Shown one piece after another: positions 1 through 10,561 of a stretch of 64,000 nt of DNA. Source of the DNA: Turbatrix aceti (taxonomy: Eukaryota > Nematoda > Chromadorea > Rhabditida > Panagrolaimidae). A model generated the notes under the pieces. That model was not told the origin of the DNA. It was given only the letters and a program-made list of their open reading frames with translations, and did not search any database. The position numbers were made by a program, and so were the translations under genes. Positions within the stretch are counted from its first letter, which is position 1. Each line of letters starts with the position of its first letter. The DNA is taken from NCBI GenBank assembly GCA_963969345.1, contig OZ017769.1, positions 9,675,725-9,739,724 of the forward strand, written 5' to 3'.

Positions 1-479
1 TTTGATGTCCCAGTTTCACCAAAGTTATTACACAAAAGAAAAATCATCTGTTCATAGTTTGGGTGTAAATAATTTGTTAACTGTCCAATTCGGGCCGCCG
101 ATTTCAGAACAAAAAAAATGCAACAAGTCGAACAAAATGGAAACTGTTTCTTATGCCGGAAATAAACAACCAAATATTGTTCTGTACAGAGTAAAATTAC
201 AGTTATTATTTTTTTTAATGTAAAATTACAGTTATTATTGTAATTTTACATTAAAAAAAATTTAAAAACCTGGATCTTCATGTGTACACTGAGTAAAATA
301 TATAAAGGTTTCGCATATAAAAGTTTAAAAAACTGTACACGATATTTTTTCTTCTGAATTTCTTATGGAACTGTCCACTGTTACATAAGAAATTTTTAAA
401 TTTAAAAATATTGCAAATGAAAATAAAACAGGCAAAAAACCTGCAGCGTAACTGACAACATTTTATAAAAAATACTCAC
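1..479. other. Intron of the Na+/H+ exchanger gene, cut by window edge
   Basis: This AT-rich stretch lies after the last visible donor of the exchanger gene (GTGAGT read on the minus strand, just left of 480). I see no coding exon in it. It contains a short local repeat at about 187-250, where a TAAAATTACAGTTATTA unit occurs twice and then partly inverted. Confidence 0.6.
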
Positions 480-2043
480 GATTCGCCAAAAACGGAGATA
501 AAAAGCAGCTCGTTGACCTCCATTTGCTCAAAAATGACAATGACAGCGACAGGGTCGACGTCGGCAATCAAAGATCCAAAAAGCAGCAAATCGAGACAGG
601 ACATCTCAATGCTGAACAATCCCGTCAGCCCAATGGCCCAAAGCGAGAGTCCGATAGCAACAATGTTCCAGCACGTGCCAATGAGAGCAAACGTAAGACA
701 ACTGCCAAAGTTGTCGAAGAAAGATCTTGCGGGCATGTTATAGCCGGCGTCAAAGATGAGCGGTGGCAGGAGAAAATAGAAAAACACCTCGCTGTCGAGG
801 TAGAACTGCTCTTTTTCGACGCCCATGATGTTGAGGAGGATGCCGATGATGAGACCAACAAGAATGAGCAGACTGCTGTCTGGGAACATTTCCGAGACCT
901 TTGGATAGACATTGAAAACTGAAGTACAAATGTTATTTTATTTATTGTATATCTGTTTTTTGATGAGACAAAAATATTTTTGTCATCCATTTTAATTTTT
1001 ATTAAAGTTTATCACTGTTCAGAAAAACATTCGGTAATCAATTGTTCAACTGGACACGGGGCAACATCTTTTTAAAAGATAAAGAAAACTTATTTCCAAA
1101 ACTTCAATTGTTGAAAAAAATTTAGAAATTCATTTTTTTACAATGTTGTTATCGTAGTAATACTTTAACCCTAAACAAAAAATTAAACAATTACAAAAAT
1201 AAATATTGTAGAAAATTTTTAAACTGAATCCTCAGACCGAATAGAGTGCAACCAACTACTAACTAAACTATGATAACATACGATAAATGAAACACCGCAT
1301 ATAGGATCTATTTATTTATTTGTATGTTGGTTTGTCATTTTTTTATGTATCAAAAGTTGTTTGAGAGCTCAGAATTGCGAACAACTTTTTTTGGCGTTCG
1401 ACAGAATTTATTTACCTTTTGTACTTGCAAGTAGTATTTATGTGGAAATGTAAAAAAATGTATTTATACAACCAATCATTTTTTTTTAATTTTTGAGCTT
1501 TTTTTACTGAAAACTGACAATAGCTTCTTCGAGTTTTTAATATCTATTCCAGAAATGATTTTTTTAGCTTGAATAAAACTGAAATGATAGAAGATTTCTG
1601 CAAAAACTTTTTAAAGGCAAATGTCGTGCAAATGCTAATCGCCACCATGTACGTCAAAATAAAATCCGCTGGTTCACTTGCATTTGTTTACCTTTCGAGT
1701 TATAATTCATACTATTTTTATCAATTGATCAATTTTTGTGTACTTCTATCACCATTAAGTAAGTAAAATTTTGTATAATTTTTTATAAAATAACTGGCAT
1801 GGTCAAGAAAAAAAACCCACCGATTTTAGCCAAACATGCAACCAGAATCCAAACAACGACAACAATGGGGATCTTGGCTTCCTCCCAATTCCAGACGACA
1901 ATCTCGTACCTCTCGGGGGCCTCTTCATTGGCAGACGTCGTAAGGACAAATTGAGCGAGAAATATGACGAGCACGATGAAACACTTTCGCTGGAGCCGCT
2001 GACCCCACGATCGAAGCCTCGTCGCCGACGCCTGCGTCATCAT
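480..2043 (-). CDS. Na+/H+ exchanger (NHE/NHX family), 5' part only
   Basis: Two exons are visible on the minus strand: 1821-2043 and 480-918, joined phase-1 to phase-1. Exon 1 starts [13 protein letters not shown] and has a hydrophobic segment ending in TTSA, likely a signal or first membrane helix, then a second helix ending LVACLAKI. Exon 2 continues with [10 protein letters not shown] and the helix [14 protein letters not shown], then [15 protein letters not shown], the hallmark of this exchanger family, and [16 protein letters not shown]. The visible part stops at VFGES, where family members continue with the LLNDG motif, so the remaining helices and regulatory tail lie beyond position 1. 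These proteins exchange Na+ for H+ across plasma or organelle membranes. The family is clear; the paralogue (nhx number) is not. Confidence 0.93.
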
Positions 2044-3278
2044 GGTGCCCTGCGATCACTCCAGGCCAGGTTAGTACAAAAACGATGGCTGTCAACGCTC
2101 CTGGGTCGGTTTTTGCGAGACCGTGATCACGGAAGAGCGTAGAAAGGACAGACGTGGAGGAGGAAGCGAAAATCTTTGCTTGCCCACCGAGAATACGGAA
2201 AAGTGGTGGTGATAAGGATGGCTAGTCAGGGAGGGGGGTGGTGGCAATCACAATTACCGCGACACTCATCTTCGTACGCAAGCATGCTTTCTTCGGTGCT
2301 GCACCAGGCATTGATTGATATCCTGTTGTAATACAGGAATTCTGATTGTTCACAAAGTGTTCCGGATACGGAAGCGATGAATTCACGCGGTGTCGACGTT
2401 TTTTGTTTTTGGGTTTACAATAAACAAAAAAAATGTTTTTCCAATTTTTTTAACTGCGGAATAATTGTGCGGTTTTCAATTTTTTGTTCGTCGACTTCAA
2501 AAGCTATTTTTGAAACTAACATAAAAGTTACACGATAACTCGTGTTTTCAGAACAATGTACATAACAAAATCAAAGGCATAAAGATATTGGTTTGCATTA
2601 CACTGTGGCGGACGAAATTCGTGTTCAAAAATTTCAAATCATTGATTGTCAAAAAATTAACTGCTCTAATTTCAAACTTGTGACACCTGCTTGAAAGCTT
2701 CCCGCTTTGAACACGCTGTTTGTTTGCGTTCTGGGTTACAGATACCTTTTTTTTATTACTTTTATCATCTTTAGTTTACTTTATTTTTGGTTCCAATTTT
2801 TTATTACTTTTCTTACTGCAGATAAATTTTATTGTTATATGTTTTAGTATAATTAACTGATGCACCAGAATGTATGTGCACTGATGTAAGCTCAACACCC
2901 CTAAAAAATTCAAATTGCAAAAGAATACATAACTTTTTCCCAATCGACCAAATAAAGATATTTTGAACTGAGACACAGTTGAACTCATTTACACCATTTT
3001 TAAACCCGGAATGATTAAAAAATTAAACTGCGTCAGTATTATTTATAATTTTTTTATTATTCCTTCACATGTTGCAGCCAAGCAAAAAATTATTATACAA
3101 AAATCAACAAGTGTCTTCTAAATATGTACGTGTGCTCTAATTGCTCTGATATAATTTACAACCACACCTGACCAAGCACCAGGACAAGTCGAGACGCTGC
3201 GTACGTGTACGTCAATGATAAGCGCAGGCTGAGTGCACAAAGCATTCCGTGTACACGCGATACCGGACTCTACCGGGT
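2044..3278. other. Intergenic region, exchanger promoter side
   Basis: This region lies between the exchanger start codon (minus strand, so its upstream region) and the end of the UPF0598 gene. The first ~350 bases are GC-richer, as expected of 5' UTR and promoter. The rest is AT-rich and I recognise no gene, RNA or element in it. Confidence 0.5.
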
Positions 3279-4201
3279 CTAAAAGCGTCCCTGTCCCTGA
3301 TCTCGCGTGGAATCCTTCTTTTCCTCTTCTTCTCCGACGACGACATATTTTGCGGCCAACTCCTGCGTCAAGTCCAGTACCTGGTCATCCCACCGGATTT
3401 TGACGGGATTGTGCGCGTCGTCGTAGACAAAGTCGTGGAAGAAGTCGTCGGCGAGTTTGTCGCTGACAAGGCCGAAGCCCCCGAACCTGGATGGGTGGTA
3501 GAGACGACCGTTGGGGAACATGCAGAGCTTGGTCGGCTCGAAGAGAGCCGACTTGTCCGAGTGGTTGTAAAAGAGGGAGTTGGAGGATTTGTCGAGGCTC
3601 GTGAACACGATGGGCCGATCTTCGGCACGAACGTAGTTGCACTCTTTGCCGCAGGGCGAAATGTACGGAAAGTGGGGGAGATACTTGTCGCCTTCCGGGG
3701 TTGGCTTCAGACGCCAGAAGAAAAAGCCCAGGAATCTCTTGTCTGTAAAAAAAAACTGAAGCAAAAACAAACAGTTTTACAGTATTTTTGTTTAAAAAAA
3801 GTTAGAAAATGTCTGAAAAAATGTGAACAAAATTTCGTTTGTTTCGTGTCTGCATACTTTATTTTTTTTCAGTATACTAAAAAATGCCATTTACTGATCA
3901 AATTTTCTTTCAATTTTTAAGTCATAAAAATAAAACTGTCCATAAGAAGGAAATCGTTCATACCTTTAAAACAAGAAGTAAAATTCTTCATCCTTGCATC
4001 GTCCAAAAAAAGCTGTCCATTGTGATCGATGTAGTAAAAGTACTCCCGGACGTTGTTGATCCACTGTCCTTGCCGGTATTCGACAGGAGTCTTTGTGTAC
4101 GCCCATCGACGGCTACTTGGCGCCAGCGCCAGGCAGGGCGGACCAAGTTGACCAAAGACAGGCCGGAGGGCAAGGCAGGATGAGCGACTGAGAGCTGACA
4201 T
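3279..4201 (-). CDS. UPF0598 protein (C8orf82 homologue), probably mitochondrial
   Basis: Two exons, 3964-4201 and 3279-3742, encode 233 residues, close to the vertebrate length. The N-terminus (MSALSRSSCLALRPVFGQ...) is rich in Arg and Ser and lacks acidic residues, as in a mitochondrial presequence. The core has the family landmarks in order: REYFYYIDHNGQLFLDD, MKNFTSCFKD (spanning the splice), FPYISPCGKECNYVR, EDRPIVF, and NGRLYHP followed by GFGLVSDKLA. The function of the family is not established. The gene lies 200 bp downstream of the RRP40 stop codon on the same strand. The start chosen is the only Met ahead of the presequence, 19 nt after a CAG at 4221-4223 that could be a trans-splice acceptor. 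Confidence 0.9.
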
Positions 4202-4401
4202 CCGAAATATGTATAATAAACTGACAAGCCTTCAATGTCCAAATTTTTATTAAAATAACAGAATTACTATATTCTTCAATTTTTTTTGATAAGCCACAGG
4301 GGCGTGATCAAACACTGTCATATTGTATCTTGCATAAAACAAAGCCTCCGTCAAAATAACTTTTTTTATCCAACAAAAATCAACAAAACAATTCACACCG
4401 A
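4202..4401 (-). promoter_or_regulatory. Intercistronic spacer of a likely RRP40/UPF0598 operon
   Basis: Only 200 bp separate the RRP40 stop (4402) from the UPF0598 start (4201), both on the minus strand. Read on that strand the spacer holds an AATAAA signal (4246-4251), then a CAG acceptor (4221-4223), then the start codon. A poly(A) signal close before an acceptor is the usual layout inside nematode operons, where the downstream message gets a spliced leader. There is no direct evidence for the transcript. Confidence 0.5.
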
Positions 4402-5688
4402 TCATCCCTCCTCCATTTCCTGGGCACTCCCCTCCTCAGAACCAGAATGGACGTCAACATCGGCATCGATAGGCTCGGATTTGACGGCGACGTGGCTCAA
4501 GCCGGTCTGTAAAGCCGGGGGTACCTCGCCGTTGGCAATCGAGATCAGTGACGTAAACATTTCTTCGAGCCCGTCGTCAGCGACCTTCTCGGCCTCCTCG
4601 ATGACGTGCTGGATGAACCGGATGTCGTCGAGGGCTCCGGATAGCCTAAAATATCATAAAAACTGTGTACAACCATTTCTCGAATAAAATTACCAAATTC
4701 GTCCGTTAACGCCAATCGTGATCTCAAACTTGAAGGACTTGCCCAGCAGACCGATCAGAGGACAGCCATCCGTGAGAAGGCGTCGGGCGTGGCTGCAGGC
4801 GACGGTAAAGACCGTTCCTGTTCGGGGAAGAATACCCATGCCACGGGATTTACCGGCTGCGTCCACGCAGGTCAGCTGGAAGGTTTTTGGGTAAAAAACT
4901 GAAGAAGCTGAAGGTTCGCTTTCAAATGTTAAAACTGAAGCAAATTTTGGAAGCAGAAAAAAAAACGGCTTTTAAAAAAAGAAAAAAACTGTTTTTTTTC
5001 GACGGTTTTGTTTTTATAAACTGACATGGTAAATGGTGGAAATTATGCTGCGGGAATCTTATTTTAATCGTAACAGTCACATACATGAAAGTAACCGCAA
5101 AAAAATAACTGGCCCTTAAGGTAAAAGCGTTTAAAAAAATAGTGAAAAAAAATTAAAAGAGAGTAAAAAGCTCAAAAATACCCCCTGTTTCCAAAAAACC
5201 CCCCAAAAAAAACCAACCACCGGTTCCAGGTGTTTGTTGATCACATTCACAGTCCCATAGAGCAGGTCCCCGATCCTGACATCCGGCCGGTTTCGCTTGG
5301 TCGCGTTCTCGAAGGACGTGAACTCGATTTCAGCCTTTTCGATGCCTCCGATGTCGACCCGCCAGCAATCGCCAAACTTGTGCGTGACCACACCGATGAC
5401 ACGATCACCGCTCTGGGCAAAGTATCTAAAAACACATCAAGTGAGCCAAAAAAGTTCACAGACCATAAAAACTGCGCAGGCATTTATTTACCGTCGGTAA
5501 AATGAATTAACCCAAACCTTGGATCCATTCTCGTGAACGTAACCCGCGACCGTCGCTTTGAGGGAATCGTCGGCTTTTCGAACGGCAATTCCGCGTCCAC
5601 AGACGATTCTTTGCTTGCTGCTCGCAGGAGCGCTCTGTGGGACGACGACATCACCTGGGATGACAAAAACAGCCGATTTTGTGGTCAT
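4402..5688 (-). CDS. exos-3: Exosome complex component RRP40 (EXOSC3)
   Basis: Four exons (5492-5688, 5221-5425, 4694-4875, 4402-4645) give 275 residues, the same length as human EXOSC3. Exon 1 starts MTTKSAVFVIPGDVV. Exon 2 carries the S1-type RNA-binding domain, with GDRVIGVV, the DCWRVDIGG strand, and the diagnostic FENATKRNRPDVRIGDLLYG. Exons 3 and 4 hold the KH-type domain, with SRGMGILPRTG and the family signature GVNGRIW across the last splice. The C-terminus is acidic (DVDVHSGSEEGSAQEMEEG). RRP40 is one of three RNA-binding cap subunits of the nuclear and cytoplasmic 3'-5' RNA exosome and guides RNA into the barrel. It is probably the first gene of an operon with the UPF0598 gene. It faces BDP1 across 232 bp. 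Confidence 0.95.
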
Positions 5689-5920
5689 CGTAGGAAGAGA
5701 TCACCAAAAGTATCGTAAACAGAATAACAAAATTTTGTTGTGCAACCGAACAAAGTACAAAGTCCTGCGCGCAAGCTGCGACTAGGCCACACTTTGCCAG
5801 GCAGAAAATAAAACTGGATTTTTTTGCCTCTTTACACAACAAAAATCTATCTTCCATGCTTTGATCGTTTACGTTTTCAAAGTGTCCGTATTGGTTTTTT
5901 GTGTGTGTTATTGATTTCAA
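5689..5920. promoter_or_regulatory. Shared promoter region of exos-3 and BDP1
   Basis: The start codons of RRP40 (minus) and BDP1 (plus) are 232 bp apart and divergent, so this short AT-rich spacer must hold the promoter elements and 5' ends of both. I see no specific binding site that I could defend. Confidence 0.55.
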
Positions 5921-8900
5921 ATGCTTCGCCGTCGCTTCGGAGGCCCGCGTCTGGCCGCGGCCAAGAGCGTGACTCAGAAAGTCGTCGCGTCCGGCGATGC
6001 TGGAGCAGGAGCAGCTTCTACTCCATCGACCGCGGCTGTTCCGGCATCGATTGCTCCACCGACTGCAGCAGCAGCAGCATCTGATGCTCCATCTGCGACC
6101 CCGGATAATCTGTTACCCCCACAGGCGAAAGAAGGGGTCAGAAGATCGCCGTCGGTGAATCGGACTCCTGAGCCCAAAGCCGAGCAGGCAGAGGCAACTG
6201 AACCGGTTTTCAAAGAATCACGTGGGTTTGGGTTTTGAAGGGTAAAACTGATACATTAGCTTTCTGACGTCAAAAAAAAAAGAAACTGTGTCTAACTTTT
6301 TGCATGATACGAAGGAGTTTCAGAAATTGACATTTTTTAGGCTAAAATGTTATATTTATTTATTATATTTTGTTTGTAACTGTCAACAAGGGTGTCAACG
6401 GGCCGAATTTTTGTCGGCCCGGCCCGCCTTTTTACCAAAGGGTAAAATTGAAGCAAAATTTACTAAAATTTTTTAAATTTGTCGAAAAATATGAGTTGAA
6501 AAGGTAAAAATACACGTTGTTATTCATAATGGGGGGGGGATTACTCAAAATGAGCAAGTTTTTGGTTCATTTTTGACTGTTTTGAATAAATTTTGTTCTA
6601 AAATTTTCTTTTTTTTTTTAAACCGGGCCGCCGGGCCGGGCCGACTCACCATCAGGCCCGGCCCGATTGACACCCTTGACTGTCAATAAGGACGTAATTC
6701 TCGAGGCGAAGTTTTGTAGTGCTTTTTTTGGAGAATTTAGGCCTAAAATATTTACTACTGCGTGATCATCTGCTCGTATCTAGTAGTCTAACCTCAAAAA
6801 AATTAAACTGACCATTTAAAGTTAACGTTTAGGCTAAAACTAGATGTCGATTCGTAATAAACAAATTGCAAACAGTTTCGTCGGGTATCCGTCCAAAAAC
6901 GCAATCCGACCCAATTTTCGGGCGGGTTCCCGAAAATTTGGGTTTTTTAAACTGTAAGTAATCTGCTTCCATCAAAATGGCGTATTTTTGCAAAAACAAT
7001 AAGAAAAAGTACAAAATTTCAATTTTAAAAAGTCAATATTTGTATTCAAATTGATGCATAAATTTGGAGTTTTCAGGCTTAAAAAACTTATGTGATTTTC
7101 ATGTGTACCCAAAAATTCGAAATTTTGGTCGGGATTTTTTTGCAGCCCTGATTACGGTCAATCATGATGCATTTCTTGAGGCGAAAGTTGTCTTATCTAT
7201 TTTTTCTAGATACATTTAGGCTTAAAACTGCTGTTTGCCGTATACTTATTTTAACACTTTATATTTTCCTTATTTTGTCGACGAACAACCTTTAGGCCCA
7301 TCAAGTCGAACAACTCCGGTCCCTGCTGTGTCACCAACATCCGGCTCCCGACAGGTCGTAACCCGTGTCCGGACACTCTCTCACCTTTCTTCGTCCTCCG
7401 CGACATCCGTTGAAGCCCCACGACGTCGACGCCGGCGAATCTTCGCTTCCGACGAACCCTACGACGCCGCCAAACTCACGATGTCGGATCTGATTGACTG
7501 GAAGCCAAAGGCGGAGAATACGCTTCGAAAAAAGTGGGACGACCTTGAGAAACGGTTCCGGGAGGAAGGATTCAATGGGAAAAAGGAGAAAGTTGAATCC
7601 ACCGAGCAATCGGCTGTCGGACCAAGGGTGAGTAGCTTTTTTTGGGTGGAGAGAATTTTATAAAAATTTTAGGTCAAACTCGACGAAGACGGAAATGTTA
7701 TCATCGACGAAGCGAGTCTGGTCGTCCGGGCAAATCCCGAGGAAGTCGAATTTGAAACTGTTGATGATGTACGTTATTTTTTTTTTACTTTTTGCAACGC
7801 TTGTTTTTTATTTTAGGATCTTCTGCCGAAAAAGCTGAATTCCCTGTCCTTCCGAAAAAATCTCTCCCGAATGAGTGCTTGGTCCGACTTGGAAACCGAG
7901 CTCTTCTACGAGCTTCTGAGCAGCACGGGCACTGACTTTTCACTCGTTCACGAATACATGCCCTTCAAAACCCGCCAGGACATCAAGAAAAAGTTCCGGA
8001 AAGAGGAGAAGCTGAACATTGACAAAATCAATGATGTAAGTGTTTTTTAAACTGTTTCGTATTTTACCATCACGTTTTGTTAGGTTTTACGTCACCCAGC
8101 GCGTTTCGACGAGGACGCGGTGAAGAAACGGATCGAGAATCTTCTCAAGCGGATCGATGTTGAGCACAAGGCTATCCAGGAAAAGCGCGACAAGCGACTC
8201 GGCAGGAAACAGGCCAAAGAGGCGAGAAATGTCAGCAAACAGCAGGAGAAAAGAGAGCAGGAATCCCCGACGTCGGATGACGAGACTCGAAGTCACGTTT
8301 CGGATGCTACTGCTTCGGTGGGGGTAACGGATGGTGGCAGCCAACGAGTGTTGCGTGAGTCTACAAATCGACAGACGAGAAAGTGAGTTTTTGAGAAAAA
8401 GTGCAAAAAAACTGGATTTTCCTTTTTCAAAAAAAATAGTTATAAAAATTATTTACTAACTGGTACAAAAAAACTGGTACAATGAATGTTAGATGTTTTT
8501 AGTGTTACATTTTTTATTTTTTTAATCCGCATTTTGCTACTTTTCTTGTAAAACTGCAGTCGTTTTCCGTAAGAAATTCATATTTTTTTATAATTGTTAT
8601 ACTAAAAGTTGTAAATATAACAATTTTTGATTGGAAATCTGCGTTCATGCTTCACTGCTTTTCGGAAGTTTTGACCCAAAAAAAATTTTTTTTGAAAGTT
8701 AATTTTTCTCTAGGTTGCTAGAACTCGTCGTAAAACTACGAAAACATTGTCTTGAATATCAATTTAAAAGTGTACTCACAATTGTAAAAAAAATTATCTT
8801 CAAAAACTGATTTGGTCGTTCTAGTTCAAAAAACTACTTCTTGCAATACGCAAAAACTGTATAACTTTTTTTTGAATGTCAAAATCTATATTCAATATTT

Positions 8901-9409
8901 TCAGACGCGAACTGTCAACTTCGTCGACGACAACATCCGTGCGAGAAGCGTCTTTGCCGTCCAAAAAGAAGCGTCTCGATTCCGACCGTGAATCCGACTG
9001 CGATACAAAATCCATAACATCGACTGCGACGCGTCGATCGCAGAGACTGGCTTCCCTCGCTCCGAGCCAGAATCGGCCCCCGGTGAAGTCCTCTCCGCCG
9101 TCGAGCCAGGTCAAGCGGCAACCAACGAGAAATGAGAAATTCGCCGACATATTTGCCGAACTCAAAGACGATTTCCCGATTGTCGACATCATGGACGACG
9201 ACGCCACCGTCACCGTGCCATCCCTGAAGAAGTCATCCGATTTTGGCAGCGTCCTTCGTCTCCCGACGGATTCCAAGGTCAAAATCATGCCGATCACGCT
9301 CCGACGAAAAACCCAGCAGATTGCCGTCATCACGCCGTCCAATGCCAAGTTCTTCGTCAATGTCGTGACGGATGGCGCCGTCAAGTCCCTGCAACTGAAT
9401 AAAATTTAA
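5921..9409 (+). CDS. BDP1: TFIIIB subunit B'' (BDP1)
   Basis: Six exons (5921-6221, 7296-7627, 7673-7768, 7817-8035, 8084-8382, 8905-9409) encode 583 residues. BDP1 is a TFIIIB subunit that opens promoter DNA for RNA polymerase III. The N-terminus (MLRRRFGGPRLAAAKS) matches the basic start of the family and is followed by a low-complexity Ala/Pro/Ser stretch. The conserved block DEDGNVIIDEASLVV precedes the SANT/Myb-like domain in exon 4 (MSAWSDLETELFYELLSSTG, then FSLVHEYMPFKTRQDIKKKF and KEEKLNIDKIND). Exon 5 has a charged helical region (residues about 330-390). The last exon is Ser/Arg-rich with a conserved-looking C-terminal end. Intron 1 is 1074 bp and contains a hAT-type element. A candidate AATAAA lies about 100 bases past the stop. 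Confidence 0.93.
6387..6678. mobile_element. hAT-type MITE in BDP1 intron 1
   Basis: The element starts CAAGGGTGTCAA and ends TTGACACCCTTG, which are perfect terminal inverted repeats. It is flanked by the 8-bp direct repeat ACTGTCAA (6379-6386 and 6679-6686). An 8-bp duplication is characteristic of hAT transposition. It is 292 bp long, has GC-rich subterminal GGCCCGGCCC-type sequence and no transposase, so it is non-autonomous. It lies in an intron and should not affect the protein. Confidence 0.9.
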
Positions 9410-10561
9410 AAAAATGTTTTTGGTTTCGTTTTATTTTGGCTGTTTTAGAAAATTTTTAGAAGTAAAAAAGCCAGGTTGTTTGGTGTTGAGTTTTTTACTG
9501 TTTTTTAGTGAATAAATGATGAGCAAAATGCTCTTTTTTATGATGGGATTTGAAAACTGGAAAATCCGTGGCTTACTCTTTTTATTTCGGTTCTTCTTTC
9601 CTTTTTTTGTTAACGGAAACTTTCCATTGTTGTCAATTATTCTGCAGTTATAAGTATAATTACACCAAAAATGTTTTTAATCTTAATTTTGTAAAAAATC
9701 TGCTTCTTTTACAAAAAAAGAAGCAGTACTTATAAGAACACATTCACAATTAAAAATTCGATGAAGGCGAAGGGAATGTTACACTGTCGGCAACTTTACG
9801 AACGCGTCTCTGGCTATCGAAATTCGATAGGTGACAAATAATTGATGACGAAACGACACGTTTTAATAAAAAAATTAATTGTTGTTAAAAAACTGAAAAT
9901 TAGGACTCTATGGCGTCATCTAAATCTGGTATTGGAGAGTGTGGTATTATCTGGAAATTTGAGTTCCTAGATACGCTTCAGGTGTTTGTCGTAACAAAAA
10001 TAAAACTGTAGCTGTAACTTTCTAACGTCAAAATTTTTTATGTATTTAACTGGCGCTTTTTTATACGACTTGTTGCAAAAATTGAAATCTTTTGGCTGAA
10101 ACGTTAAAGATGTCGTAATTTGTTTATGATGTTTTTTTTGAGAATTTAAGCCCAAAACTGCGGCTTTATTTGTAAAATTTTTTAAAATTGGTGCACTACT
10201 CGGCAAACCAAGTCTAATAGATTCGGTCACTGTAATATCATCAACTTCCGGTGCTGTTGCAGACAAATTATTATTTTGGGTGTTTTGATTTTCTTTATTT
10301 ATTTATTAAAAAAAGTAAAATCTGCATAAAGTTTGAATCCTTCCAAAAATTCATAGCTATTTTTTGTTGGATTTATTTGTTTTTCCAATAATCAGGTGAC
10401 ACAAATCCCTTACACGTAGTGACAACTTGAAAAAATAATTTTTGATCAATTTTCTTTCATTCAAAGAAAAAAAAATCATAGTTGTCGCTCAAAGATTTAG
10501 TATTTGTAAATTACGTTAGGCGCCACTTTTTTTCGTTGCAGAACCACAATTGTTCAACTTT
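9410..10561. other. Convergent intergenic region with degenerate repeats
   Basis: This lies between the 3' ends of BDP1 (plus) and the calponin-repeat gene (minus). A candidate AATAAA follows BDP1 near 9510. The part around 10000-10190 resembles pieces of BDP1 intron 1 (for example the TTTAGGCYTAAAA motif near 6740, 7215 and 10145), so it is probably an old dispersed repeat. No gene is seen. Confidence 0.45.

Noticed and set aside
6880..7150. Possible second MITE in BDP1 intron 1 (TGCAGCCCTG end near 7142)
   Set aside because: Only one end is recognisable and no target duplication is found.
8821..9384. 187-codon minus-strand open frame
   Set aside because: Antisense shadow of the last BDP1 exon.
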